Shown: positions 1 through 9,784 of the stretch, piece after piece
How positions within the stretch are numbered: the first letter of the stretch is position 1
How the letters are laid out: every line of letters starts with the position of its first letter
DNA from: Penium margaritaceum
Lineage: Eukaryota > Streptophyta > Zygnematophyceae > Desmidiales > Peniaceae
Assembly (NCBI GenBank): GCA_023375785.1
Contig: SZWC01004893.1
Span: 1 to 64,000 of the forward strand
Reading direction: 5' to 3'
Length of the DNA: 64,000 nt
The notes under the pieces: generated by a model
Databases searched by the model: none
Seen by the model: only the letters and a program-made list of their open reading frames with translations
Told to the model about the DNA's origin: nothing
Translations under genes and position numbers: made by a program

Positions 1-119
1 GCAGTGCATTCCTGGCCCATCTCAGAACAGACCAAGGGGACATACTCCATAGAGCAGTGCATGCCTTGTCTGTATGTGTAGCTAGCCAGCTAGGCAGTGG
101 ACAAGGTGCACACTATTTC

Positions 120-1211
120 AACAATACGGCCGCCAAGGGCAAAGGTGTCAGTGTTATCGACTCCCTCAATCTGAGAGTACTCCTTGACGACCAAGCGGGC
201 CTTGTAGCGTTCCAGTGAGCCATCAGGCTTCACCTTCTTGCGAAAGACCCACTTGACCTGAATCGCCTTCCTCCCAGGGGGAGGGTTGACAAGCTCATAG
301 ACTCTGTGCTCTCGGATAGCTCAAAGCTCATCCTTGCAAGCAGCTCGCCAGGCATCGGCATCCTCCGATGAGAGAGCCTCCCTCAATGTGCCAGGGTCAG
401 GCGCCATAGAGGGGGAACTCTGCGTGGTGAGTGCACACACCTCAGTGTCGGGCTTGACGGCCACGAGATCAGCTGTTGCGTCACAGGCGATATGGAACTC
501 GCGAGTGACCAGGTCGTGCCCTACAGGGCACGCTGGATGTACCTCTGAAAACTCGGTGCGGGCACTCAGGCCTAAGGCCTTTGTGCCTGGATCACCGCTT
601 GCGATGCTGCGAGTGGAATGCCAGGGTTCAGGACCCGACGCTCGCTGAGCTCCGGAATCCAGTGGTCGAAGGCGGCCACCGGGCTCACGGGAGTAACCGG
701 AGGACGAGGTGCGCACCTGAGGCTCAGAAACAGGTACGACCACAGGGAAAGGTACGACCACAGCTGGTGAGGACTGAGACGAGGCAGCCGGAGATGCCGA
801 GCAAGGAGATGAGTGTGTGGGAGACACAAAGCTGGGTGTGACAGCTGGCAAGGCTGATCCGGACACTGAGGCAGGAGTGTCAACGGACGTAGGAACGGGA
901 GTGGGCAAGACTGGGTCAGACATAGGAGCAGGGGTGCCGGTAGACACAGGTGATGGTGCAGGAGGAGGCGTGAGAGAAGAGGTACCTATGGGGTGGGAAA
1001 CAGGTTGTACAGGCGAGATCTTTGGACGGACGGCAACGATAGCTGGATCATCAAGGGCTGGAGATCAGGAGGGGGGTCAAGCGGACACATCAGCCGGACG
1101 AGGGATGGTCGCTGGGGTAGAAGTCTCCCCCATCCACGGAGGACCCTCACAGGAAGCAACATGGGCTGCGGAGAGGGGTGTGATCGAAGTCAAGTCACGG
1201 TATGTGAGTGA
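120..1211 (-). pseudogene. Copia-A linker and N-terminal reverse transcriptase
   Basis: The minus strand encodes the variable, Ser/Pro/Thr-rich linker that follows integrase (roughly 321-1211). The first part of the copia RT domain follows (about 120-330), recognisable by EHRVYELVN, the KWVFRKKVKPDG block and YKARLV. The next conserved block, normally FAPVGR, is damaged (FALGGR), and similarity is lost left of about position 100. A stop separates the linker from RT near 321. No catalytic YVDD box lies inside the window, so this piece has no enzymatic capacity. Copia-C and Copia-D carry the same blocks in the same order. Confidence 0.8.
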
Positions 1212-1967
1212 CTAAAAAAACAGCGCGTCACGGGACTCAATGACGCGACGACGAGTGGGGTCCCAAAAGCGCCAGGTATTCGACCGCGGGGAGATACCAA
1301 TGAAGGCACACAAGCGACCCCGAGGGGAGACCTTGGACTCCTGCTGGTCCTTGGTGTACCACACGGAGGCCAGGGATCCCCAAACGCGAGCGAGACGAAG
1401 GTCAGCACGGTGGCCAAACCAGAGCTTGTACGGTGTAACATGGTCCGCAAGTGGACCATGTGGGAGGCGGTTCCAGACCCAAGTCATGTAGGTAAAGCCC
1501 TCGAAAGCGAAAGACTCTGGGAGACCGCACTCAGACCGCATGGCGCGAACCGCATCCTACATGGTGCGGTTCCAGCGCTCAGATACACCATTCTGATGTG
1601 GAGTAGCAGGAGCAGAGACCTAGTGAAAAATCCCGTGCTCAGCAAAGAAGGAGTCCATCTCACCAAGGAACTCGCCTCCGCGATCCGAGCGAAAAGTATG
1701 TAGCGTGTGGCGAGAGTGACGCTCAGCCATCACTAGCCAGAGCCGAACCGCAAGGGCGGCGTCACTCTTCTGACGCAGACTGTAGACCCACCGCATGCGG
1801 GTGAAGTCATGAGTCAGCGTCATAACATACCGGCCCCTCTCAGACAGGGACTCGATCGGGAGAGGACCGAGAAGGTCCGAGTGGACCAACTCTAGAGGCC
1901 TAAGCGCTCGGGAACGTGACCAGGGTAAGTGCACCGGTGTATCTTCCCCTGAGCGCAGAAAAGACAA
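1212..1967 (-). pseudogene. Copia-A integrase
   Basis: Integrase inserts the element cDNA into host DNA using a D,D-35-E triad. The minus strand shows LVHSDLLGPL with the first Asp, SDRGGEFLG with the second, and HQNGVSERWNRT with the Glu. The copia-type C-terminal region follows (MTWVWNRLPHGP, WFGHRADLRLARVWGS). All three acidic residues are kept, but the frame is cut by TAG stops: one where related copies read Gln in the FHQ block, and one just after WNRTM. The overlap with the upstream protease region reflects a frame change near 1900-1967. Confidence 0.85.
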
Positions 1968-3013
1968 TTGGTCTTGGGTGGCTTCTTGAAAGAAGCCACG
2001 TCAAGACCAAGAGCAGGCTGTGTCCGAATGAGCTTCGACACAGTGTCAGAGCCCACGTGACACAGATGACGATGAAGCAACCGCTTGTGTTCCAAGGATA
2101 GAACACCAGTGACAAAAACGCGACCGGATGAGGAGGGACAGCAAGGAGAGGAGGGCGGAGCAATACAATACAAATCATCTATGACAAGCACGCAGGACAA
2201 TGCTACGGGTTCAGTAGTAGTCACAGTCGCTGAATCAGCGGTATGCTCCACAGAGAGACCCTTCAAAGTGCAGGCACGTACAGAAAACAGGCTGAGCTCA
2301 AGATGAGGCACAAACAACACGTCAGAAAGATACAAGGGGCCAGACGGACCGTGGAAACATACAACCCCCACACTGTGGACTGGCAAGGACTGAACAGAGC
2401 CTGTACAAACAGAACGGACAGTCTTGACAGGACCGAGTACGACAAAGTCACTACGACGGCACGTCATGTGATGGGTGGCCCCAGAATCGATGATCCAAGT
2501 ACCACCGGAGTCACGACTGGTGGACGTCACTGTACAACAAGCAATGGAACACTCGGCATCAGAGGGACGCTGAGCCGTCAGTGGGGTGGAACGACGTACA
2601 TCACGAAGATGAGACTCATGAATCCAGTAAGTACAGTCAGGCCCATCATCATCACATGCTGACTGTGCTCCCCCAGACGCGTCATCACGAGCCACGGAAA
2701 CAGACAAACAAGCAATCTGTGAACCTCCCGACGATGACAACACACTCACACCTTCCTGAGAACAAAGCGCCAGAAGATGACAAAGCTCGGTGATGGTGCG
2801 TTCGCGTGGGTCCGGATCGCTGCTGCTCGCCGGTGAGGACGTAGGAACAGCTGCAGTCGTGGCCGCTGCACGTCCCAAGGAGGATGCGCGTGATGCGCCG
2901 GACGTGGAATGAAGAGCATGAGCAACCTGCAGCCCACGGGTGATCCGCGCCCAGTCAAGCGGCTGCTGGCACTCGGTGTAGCGATGGACGCCTCCACAGT
3001 TGTAGCAGTGCAC
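1892..3013 (-). pseudogene. Copia-A zinc knuckle, protease and GAG-pre-integrase region
   Basis: One open frame of 373 codons carries three consecutive parts of the polyprotein. The nucleocapsid knuckle CYNCGGVHRYTEC lies at 2969-3007; its Cys-to-His spacing is three residues, not the usual four. The aspartic protease signature WIIDSGATHHM has an intact DSG at 2480-2488. The GAG-pre-integrase block (HKRLLHRHLCHVGSDTVSKLI) leads into an FCAQGK motif with the HHCC zinc-binding pattern of integrase. Of the copies in this family it is the only one here with an unmutated protease active site. Confidence 0.85.
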
Positions 3014-4375
3014 AGAACAGCCATTGCTACCACTTGATGACGACTGTTGCTGACCTGATCCACGCTTCCTATTCTTCTTCTTCCCTTGGGCGGCTGCTGC
3101 AACGCCCTGTGTCTACGTGGGTGTAGACGGGGTCAAATAGGTGGAGGAAGATGGGATAGTCATGGTGGAGGTGGATGAGGGTGACTGTAGGAGGGAAGAT
3201 GGTGGTGATGCGACGAATGCTGCAGCAAGGGAGGTCTCCTGATGCGCTACTGCTGCCTCACGAGCTGAAGTCACATGGAGGAAAAGCTGATGCGCCCAAG
3301 GGAGCAGCTGCATAGTGGCTAAGAAAGGCTCAAGGACAGGGTCACTGTACCGCGTGAAGATGTCGGTGTTCTCAAGGCGAACTCCGAGCATAATAATCCG
3401 AAGCACCCACAGCTGTGTGCCTCTTGAGGTTCCTAGACGCGTGTAGATACGCATGGCGCGTCGCCACTAATACGCTGTAGACTCCGCAGGCCCCTGACGA
3501 AGCGAATGGAAAGCACGAATGTGTGACGCACGAGTGGCGTGCGTCTTTGCGGCCAACAGGGATAACGCCACATCCCAACCTCCACGAGGATCGACGCCGG
3601 TGCCTGTGTCAGCCTCGCCAAGGAAGGGGCGGAAGTCGACGACAGTCTCGCGTGGCATGGCGTAGAGAAGTCTGCGCATGGCCCGGGCTGCTGTCAGTGC
3701 CTATGCTGGGTCTGTAGACTGGTATGGGCTGTGGTAATAAGGCCACACTCCCTCAGATGTAGCCCGCACCTGAAACAGGATCTCCCAGCAGTCAAAACCA
3801 TCCTCGCTGATGTACCGTGGAGGTGGTGCCTCAAAGTCCTTAGGTTGCCGCTCCGTGGGGAGAGCAACCGCAGGCTGAGGAGGACGAGAGACGTGAAAAA
3901 CTCCTGGGAGAGGGTGATCGCCAGGGTAGTCAGGTGATGATCGTATCAAGGAAACCGGTGGAGGTCGGGTACCTGTCTGCAGCTCACGGAGGCCCTCCTG
4001 GAGAACTCGAATCTCCTTCTCCTGAGAATCATCAGTGATGCCTGGCATGACTGGCTCATCGTGTAGTGGCTAATCATCAAGGAGGTCAGCAGGTGGTAAG
4101 TCAGGTGGACCGCCTGTCAGGGGTACTTGGACCGAATGCTAGGTAGAGACCGCAACTCCGGCAGCTCCCTCAAAAATCCGCAGAGGAGCCGTGGACTAAG
4201 CGCGGAGAAGCTCAGTCAGCGTGCGGATATCGTCAGTCTGCTCTCTCTGGAGACAACGCATCTCATTCTTCTGGTTGTGCAGGTCCTCAATGGCTTGCGA
4301 GTGTGGACTCAGTACGCCAGACGACGAGGAGGAGGGATCGCCTGGTTCCTTCTCCTTGCTGTCGAACAGGCTCAT
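3014..4375 (-). pseudogene. Copia-A gag
   Basis: Gag forms the virus-like particle that packages element RNA. The minus strand begins with a Met at 4373-4375 followed by a Ser-rich stretch (GDPSSSSSGVLSPHSQ). It continues through PTERQPKDFEAPPPRYISED, an Asp/Trp-containing capsid core (DCWEILFQVRATSEGVWPYY), and a segment rich in Leu and Ala near 3113-3454 that ends in a Ser/Thr-rich tail. Copia-C and Copia-D encode the same order (KDFET, KDFED; CWEIIF). Stops and at least two frame switches break the frame. The start is inferred from the alignment with Copia-D, where gag begins with a similar DKGKGLVDPSSSSS segment. Confidence 0.7.
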
Positions 4376-5246
4376 GTCGCCTCTCAGTATGGGGCGACGG
4401 ATGAAGTTTGTTGGATTTTAAAAGCGTCAGCGTTTCTCGACGAATTGAAACGCTAGCAACTTTTGACTCTCTGGACAAAAATTTGACTAAGTATGGTGCT
4501 GACGTGAGCAGGTGGTTGCTGACGTCAGCACGACTGATGATATCAGCAAGCAAAGATTGCTGACGTCGGCTTGTCTCCCCCTTTTTTTTTTTTCTTTTTG
4601 CGAATCTGCGCGTGCGTGCAGCCGCTCCGCGGTGGCCGCGCGGACGCTGCGCGGAAGCTACGGAGCAGCTTCCGCCCAGCTGTTACTGTAGCTGCGCTAT
4701 CAGTTGCAGCAGCAGCTGTGCAGCTGCGAATGCAGCGGTGGCAGCAGCGGCAGGGCTGCTGCTACTTCTGCTGCTGCTGCTGCTGCACACTGCGGCTGCT
4801 GCCGGCTGCCGCTGCCGTGCGCTGCTGCTGCTGTCGCTGCCGTGCTGCTACTACTGCTACTGCTGCTGCTACTCTGCTATTGCCACCGTGGCTGCCGTTG
4901 CTGCTGCTGCGTTGCTGTTGCCGCCGCTGCTGCTGCGTTGCTGCTGCCGCCGCTGCTGCTGCGGCCGCTGCTACTGCGCTGCTGCTACCGCCGCCTCTGC
5001 TGTTGCTGCTCTGCTGCTGCGGCTGTGGGATGGGCGGCTGCACTCACTGCAGTCGCCTTGCACCTTGCATGGCGGTGTACAACGCTGCTGCTGCCTCTGC
5101 TGCTGCGATCTCACGTGGTGGGTGGGGCTGTGTAGACGGCGACCGGCTGTCTCCGACACGCCTCAGGAACTCTGCTGCAGCGGTGACTCTCATTGCTGCT
5201 GCTCTGCTGTGTCTATGCTGTGCAGCTCAGTGAGAACTGTCTCACT
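4376..5246 (-). other. Copia-A leader with CAG-rich tract and TGACGTCA-type motifs
   Basis: This region between the primer site and gag is noncoding in appearance. From about 4690 to 5230 it is packed with CTG/CAG-type triplets (plus strand GCTGCT, minus strand CAGCAG), the longest pure run being about six units near 4768-4786. Long open frames here read as Leu/Cys/Ala repeats and are artefacts of composition. Close to gag it has three copies of a palindrome-like motif: GCTGACGTGAGCA (4498-4510), GCTGACGTCAGCA (4518-4530) and GCTGACGTCGGC (4559-4570). Related motifs sit in the leaders of Copia-C and Copia-D. Confidence 0.7.
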
Positions 5247-5258
5247 GCTCTGATACCA
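5247..5258 (-). other. Copia-A primer-binding site (initiator tRNA-Met)
   Basis: The plus strand reads GCTCTGATACCA, so the element's sense strand reads TGGTATCAGAGC, complementary to the 3' end of initiator tRNA-Met. It lies 8 nt from the inner edge of the LTR. Confidence 0.9.
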
Positions 5259-5266
5259 TGAGAGAA

Positions 5267-5898
5267 TGCGTGGAAGCTTCCTAGCAACGCAGCCGCTGAC
5301 TAGGCGTCAGTGCCTGATCAGACGATGAAGACAGTCACAGGTTGTACATAGTACGGCACGGGTTTGGCTAGGAGACACAAGGCAAAGTGTCAGAATGCTT
5401 CAATATAGCATATGCAGAGAGAAATAACAAATGACAGGTCCGAGGCATAAATACCTTCCGCGGCACACAGCGGGTGTCGCACGCGGCAGTCCAAGAGCTG
5501 TCCTAAAACTGGCCCAAAACCACTGTTTTGGCCATAACTCTGCGCACACATGTCAGAATGCTACGCTGTCTAAACCTAGACGTGCAGAATCAAAAGACAA
5601 ACGCTACGACTGGTCACATGCATGCATCCATCGACAGACAATGAACATATAATGCAAAACATGCAAATAGGCCTCATGGCCAGTCCGCCGAAAGACGCCT
5701 GCAAGATGTAGAAGACAGAGCAGAGAGTCCCGGTGGCGTCTGGGGCTCTGGTACAGTGGTCGACCAGCTCCCAGCTGGTAGTCCACCGCCTGTCGTCGCG
5801 CCGGTGCCACCAGGGCCGCCCGCCTCAGGGATCTGCATGAGTATGGACACGGCCGAGTGGTCACAGTAAACTGTACGCGAATTGCACAAAGCACAACA
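5267..5898 (-). repeat. Copia-A 5' LTR
   Basis: This 632-bp LTR is bounded by TG (5267) and CACAACA (5898) on the plus strand, and it aligns along its length with the Copia-C 3' LTR at 16633-17267. It contains GGAAGCTTCC at 5272-5281 near its inner end, a TATA-like CATAAATA (5446-5453, TATTTATG in sense), and an imperfect hairpin with GGCCcAAAAC and GTTTTGGCC arms at 5511-5533. The right boundary is fixed by the abrupt switch to Copia-B LTR sequence. Confidence 0.85.
5446..5453 (-). promoter_or_regulatory. Candidate TATA box in Copia-A LTR
   Basis: The sense strand reads TATTTATG. The same sequence is kept at the equivalent place in the Copia-C 3' LTR but is altered in the Copia-C 5' LTR fragment (ATGAATA). 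The role as a promoter element is inferred from position and sequence only. Confidence 0.4.
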
Positions 5899-6492
5899 GC
5901 AAGTGGCCTCTTGTCTCCACTCACACACCCACATCATCACTGCAGGTGATTAAGCTGGACTGAGGCTCTCTGGTGCAAAACTGTGACACATCATTAGGCA
6001 CATGGTGATGGTACCGCCATCAAGCTACCAATTGGCGGCCACAGCACCAACCTCGTCACAAGCCTGAGTTTAGTGATGACTTTGCAAACCAAAATGGAGA
6101 ATACATTTTGTAGGATTGCATACCTGTGGTTTGGTTGAATTTTCACACGCTTGCATGCTCCTAGAGTGGTGAACCAGCTTGCTGATCCCTCGGGACCACA
6201 CGCCAGGTTGTACTGGCGTGTGAGAAATCACCTCAAGCTCGCTCGCTCCAGGGGCAGGTTCGATCCCTGGGCACGTTCGATCCCTGGGTAGCGTCCGGGC
6301 CCCACGTCGAATGCCTTGCTTGGGTGGCCTGGTCAACGGGCACTCACCACCTCGGTCACTTATTACTAACTTCACTTGGCTTTCGCTTACCTCCGTGTGT
6401 GTTAAAAGTGAGCTTGCCCCGATCCATGGTGTCGCCCCGTTGCACACTGGTTTACTTACTTGTGTGCTTACTTAGTAGCTGCTGCTACCTAC
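5899..6492 (+). repeat. Copia-B 5' LTR (truncated at its start)
   Basis: It matches the 3' LTR at 14047-14648 but starts at GCAAGTG, missing the TGTTGG-containing first 23 bp or so. It differs by a small tandem duplication of GTTCGATCCCTGGG (6258-6271 and 6275-6288), single in the 3' LTR. An inverted repeat, CACACGCCA (6197-6205) and TGGCGTGTG (6214-6222), could form a hairpin. Confidence 0.88.
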
Positions 6493-6504
6493 TGGTATCA
6501 GAGC
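6493..6504 (+). other. Copia-B primer-binding site (initiator tRNA-Met)
   Basis: TGGTATCAGAGC directly follows the 5' LTR and is complementary to the 3' end of initiator tRNA-Met, the most common primer of plant copia elements. Confidence 0.93.
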
Positions 6505-8516
6505 AAGGAGGACCCTCTCCTCCTCGCGACAGTCCTGGGACCTCGTGGGGCCATGTTTGTGCGGTGGGTGATCTCGCGCAAGCAACACACCTGCGATTGT
6601 GACAGCCACAGCCACTGCACCTGGCAGCCACAGACATCGCATCCACGTGGTGTGTGGTGCTTTCGTCTTGTGCATAGAGCCGGCACATTCTCGCTGCCAA
6701 CTCCTCGCACCCCGCCGAGCTTCCACCTCCGCACGTACATTGGTGCTGCCACGCAACTCCACCAACAGCAGCATACCTAGCTCTCGTGGCTCACGAGTGG
6801 CGCTGCTCCCGTGCGTGAACTGGTGCAGCTTCGCTCCCATACCCACACACCTCGACGAGTTTCGGCTCCAGCACGCACACAGGTGCTACCACGTGGTGGC
6901 ACCGGTCGCCACACCTGTCTTCCACCGTCCGCTCGTGCACTTCTTGCACCAGCACTTTCTGTCCTGCCGCAGCATCACGTGCACATTCTCCACAGCAGCA
7001 TACTTAGCTTCCGTTGCTCACGGGGTGCTGCTCTCGTGCGTGGACCGGCAGAGCTCCGCTGCCATCCCCATGCACCCCGTCGAGTTTTCGCTCCTGCACA
7101 CGCATAGGTGCCACCACGTGGTGGCACCTACCGCCGGACGTGTCTTCCACCGGCCGCCCGTGCATTCCTTGCAACAGCTCAATCCACACCCGTGTCTAAC
7201 GTGGTGCGAGGCTCTTGTGCGTGGGATTGGCACATCGCGTAACCGTCCCCATCTACTGTGCCAGTCCCCATCTGCTTCGCCGTCTGAGTTGCAGCTGACA
7301 CATCTACTGCAGCCACGTCACCACAGCAACCAAGGCCCGTCCCCGTGCACCCCTTAGCATCTCAGGCTACCCTCCGGGTAGCCAAGTGCTTGGTGCACTG
7401 GCGTCTCCTCCTGAAGCCGAGCCAACTCCCACGTCTCCCACGGCCTCACATGAGCGTGCCCGCATCGACAAAGAGCTCGCGTACTATGAGGAGCGGGCGG
7501 AGAGGGAGGTCTGGTCAAGGGTGAGTCACAGCAGCTCGGGCTACCATCCCTGTGAGGAGTTCGATCCCGCCAACTACTACAAGTGGGCAGATGCTCGGGA
7601 CTACGCAGCCAACTGTCAGTCCATCGCCGACGACCCTCTGACGGCGTAGAACGAACCAGCAGTGACGCCACCGCGTGACTGCAGGACTCTTCACTCACTG
7701 GTAAGCCCACCCGTTGCCCATAAGACACGCCACCAACGTCTACGGTCTATACCTCGTAGCACAGCGCCGGTCTCTGCGACAGCAGCATCAGGGATGTCTA
7801 CTCCTCACCGTGCCACTTCTCCAGCCGCATCAGCTCCAGAATCAGCTTCCTCATCATGTCCTGACACTCTGACTGCACCGCATGCTATACTCGTGTCTAG
7901 TGGTGCTGTTGCGTCTACGTTTGCAGCCACTGCTCGTGCCACACGTGCACCACCTAGCATTGCCGCTGGTAGAGCTGTTGAGACCTACACCACAGCTGTT
8001 GTTAATCAAGGACCTTTGGCAGCTGCTGCTGTCAGCGTAGTGACCCAGATTGCTGTTGCAGCAGACGCAGTTGCATCGGCAGTGGCAACAACGCTCTCCA
8101 GTGCTGTTGACTCCATCAGCACCTTCACGTCACAAGCATCATCCTTGCCCTCCTCTTCATTTTCAGTGACTCAGCACATTCGACTGTTGATCTCGACTGC
8201 TGCGGCCATCTCCACTCTGTCAGCTGCAGCGTTGACATGATTAGCTTGCCTTATCGTCTCCGCATCAGCTGCTGTTGCAGTTGTACCCTCCTCAGCTGCA
8301 ATAGCTCTCCCACCGTTGTTCTCACTGCACCGCTGTGCTTGGTGAGCTTGGTCTCTTCTTCTCCTCCTGTCATCTTTGCGTTGGTGTGTTTGTGCGACCA
8401 AGTTGTTGCCTTGCAGAGGACTACCAACACACCTATCGCACGTGCCTCACGCCCAATAGGGCTGGGGAAACTCTGCCAAAATTTTCTTCCCTCGGTAGAG
8501 CCGTGTCACTGGCAAC
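6505..8516 (+). other. Copia-B leader, GC-rich, with repeats and anonymous open frames
   Basis: About 2 kb of GC-rich sequence precedes gag. It holds a tandem 227-bp repeat (6766-7219) and three plus-strand open frames (6599-7357, 7386-7649, 7662-8240). The first translates across the repeats into His/Arg/Cys-rich sequence. The second (87 codons) contains a helix-like acidic/basic stretch, ERARIDKELAYYEERAERE. The third is almost entirely Ala/Ser/Thr/Val. I recognise no domain in any of them, and low complexity makes the third doubtful. The 87-codon frame is the only one with balanced composition and could be a decayed extra gag-proximal product or captured sequence. Confidence 0.55.
6766..7219 (+). 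repeat. Two tandem 227-bp repeats in the Copia-B leader
   Basis: Both units begin at CAGCAGCATAC (6766 and 6993) and share most of their length. Each contains a near-perfect palindrome centred on CCACGTGG: 6882-6903 with one mismatch pair, and 7105-7130, which is perfect over 26 bp. A weaker, partial third unit may lie upstream (6650-6765). Confidence 0.75.
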
Positions 8517-9784
8517 ATGCCAATTGATGATGACCAATACTTGGCCTTGCAGGCTGAGTTGCAGCGTGAGCGCATTGCCCTCTAGGCTGCGCTCACTACA
8601 CAGCGTGCTGCTGAGGAAAAACTATGTGCTGAGCAGGCTGACCAAGAAACTTTCACAGATGACATTGGTGATTTGGTCCTGAACCGCCTCTAACCCACCC
8701 TGCGCAGCAGACCGCCTGCTGGCATTGCTGCAGCATTCTCCACTTCATCCGCTTCCGCATCCACCACCATTGGCTCATCCACTTCTGATCCTCTTGTAGT
8801 TTCCATTGCCGCTAGCGCAGCCGCAGCCAAAGCACTTGCCCCACCAGCGCAGTGCAAGCCTGACTTTGACTCAAACCCACCTCACTTCACCTCTAACCTT
8901 ACCTTCCATTCCTGGGAGGTTCGATTCAATGCCTGGGCGCAGAGGAGCAACTCTGGGAATACTACCATGAGCCCAACCCCTCTGTTAACCCGCCTTTCGT
9001 GCCTGTTGAGTCTGAGTCTGCTCGTGTTTTCCGTGCCCTCATTCGTGCCGGGCCCGATGACCTCACAGACGAGATCGGGTCCTACAATGCGGACACTGCG
9101 TGTCGCACCCTTGCTGACCCGGTTGGTGCCTATGCATTGATCAAACAACGCACAACATTGACGGGCCATGCCGCTTAGAGCGTGCTCACTGTTCAGTTTA
9201 ACACGCTCTCCATGCGTGTTGACGAGACTGCTGACGCATACTGGGCTTGCAGTCTGCGATTACTTCGCGGCCTTGGTAAGGCCGCCTCTGGACAGCTTCC
9301 TGCTGTTCTCTCCATCGTCAACAGCCTCATCCCCGAACTTAGTGACATATTCAGGGAGGTGAGGGCAACTGAGCTTGAACGTTTGGCTACCATCCCCTTC
9401 CCATCTGACGCACCAACTGGCATTGGTGCTTTGTGGGAGTTCACCTCTCGGTGTCTGACAGACTGGTGGAGCTTGCTTCAGAACAAACGCACTCACCGCG
9501 CCGCCGTTGCAACAGCTACCACCGCCATCTGTTCTTCCTCCTCCTCCACTCCTACGTCATCGTCCACCACTTCCACCATGACAGCTACGTCTCTTGCTTC
9601 ACAAGGGAGTGGACGGGGTGGAGGAGGTGGCAAGGGCAAGGGCAGGGGGGGTGCCTCAGGTGGTGGTGGTCAAGGCAGTGGTAACAAGGGTCGTGGCTCT
9701 GATGGTGCTGCATCTTCATCTCCCTCCTCCAGCACTGTCACGTGCTAGAAGTGCGGTGCCACCGATCATGCGGCACCCAAGTGC
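8517..9784 (+). pseudogene. Copia-B gag with zinc knuckle
   Basis: Gag starts at the ATG at 8517 (MPIDDDQYLALQAELQRERI), which begins a likely coiled coil. After a Ser/Ala-rich stretch comes the capsid-like region (FTSNLTFHSWEVRFNAWAQ). It shifts frame near 8942 into LWEYYHEPNPSVNPPF and continues through FNTLSMRVDETADAYW. A Gly-rich RNA-binding-type stretch precedes a canonical CX2CX4HX4C knuckle at 9743-9784 (C-stop-KCGATDHAAPKC), in which the second knuckle codon has become TAG (9746-9748). Further stops lie at about 8583 and 8691. It resembles other copia gag proteins only in layout; I infer function from position and the knuckle. Confidence 0.75.

Larger units (their letters stand above)
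1..5898 (-). mobile_element. Copia-A, Ty1/copia LTR retrotransposon, incomplete
   Basis: This is a Ty1/copia element read on the minus strand. From right to left it shows a 5' LTR, a tRNA-Met primer site, a CAG-rich leader, gag, zinc knuckle, protease, integrase, a linker and the start of reverse transcriptase. Integrase before RT is the diagnostic copia order. The RT homology fades near position 100, so the rest of RT, RNase H and the 3' LTR are either outside the window or lost. Stops and frame changes occur throughout, so it cannot be autonomous. Its LTR and coding regions resemble Copia-C closely and Copia-D more distantly. Its right end abuts the 5' LTR of Copia-B about 23 bp inside that LTR, which suggests A inserted into B. 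Confidence 0.9.

Noticed and set aside
4571-5253. Overlapping open frames of more than 200 codons on both strands
   Set aside because: They translate CTG/CAG-type triplets into Leu, Cys, Ala, Gln or Ser runs and lie in the Copia-A leader; composition alone keeps them open.
6251-6271. tRNA gene suggested by GGTTCGATCCC in the Copia-B LTR
   Set aside because: There is a B-box-like sequence but no matching A box or cloverleaf; it belongs to the LTR.
6472-6846. Minus-strand open frame of 124 codons
   Set aside because: It lies antisense across the Copia-B primer site and leader, with no domain and no support.
7662-8240. 192-codon Ala/Ser/Thr/Val-rich frame as a gene
   Set aside because: Low complexity in the Copia-B leader, no recognisable motif; described only as part of the leader.
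9746-9748. Programmed stop readthrough between gag and pol in Copia-B
   Set aside because: The TAG falls inside the zinc knuckle and another stop sits in the protease active site, with many more elsewhere; ordinary decay is the simpler explanation.
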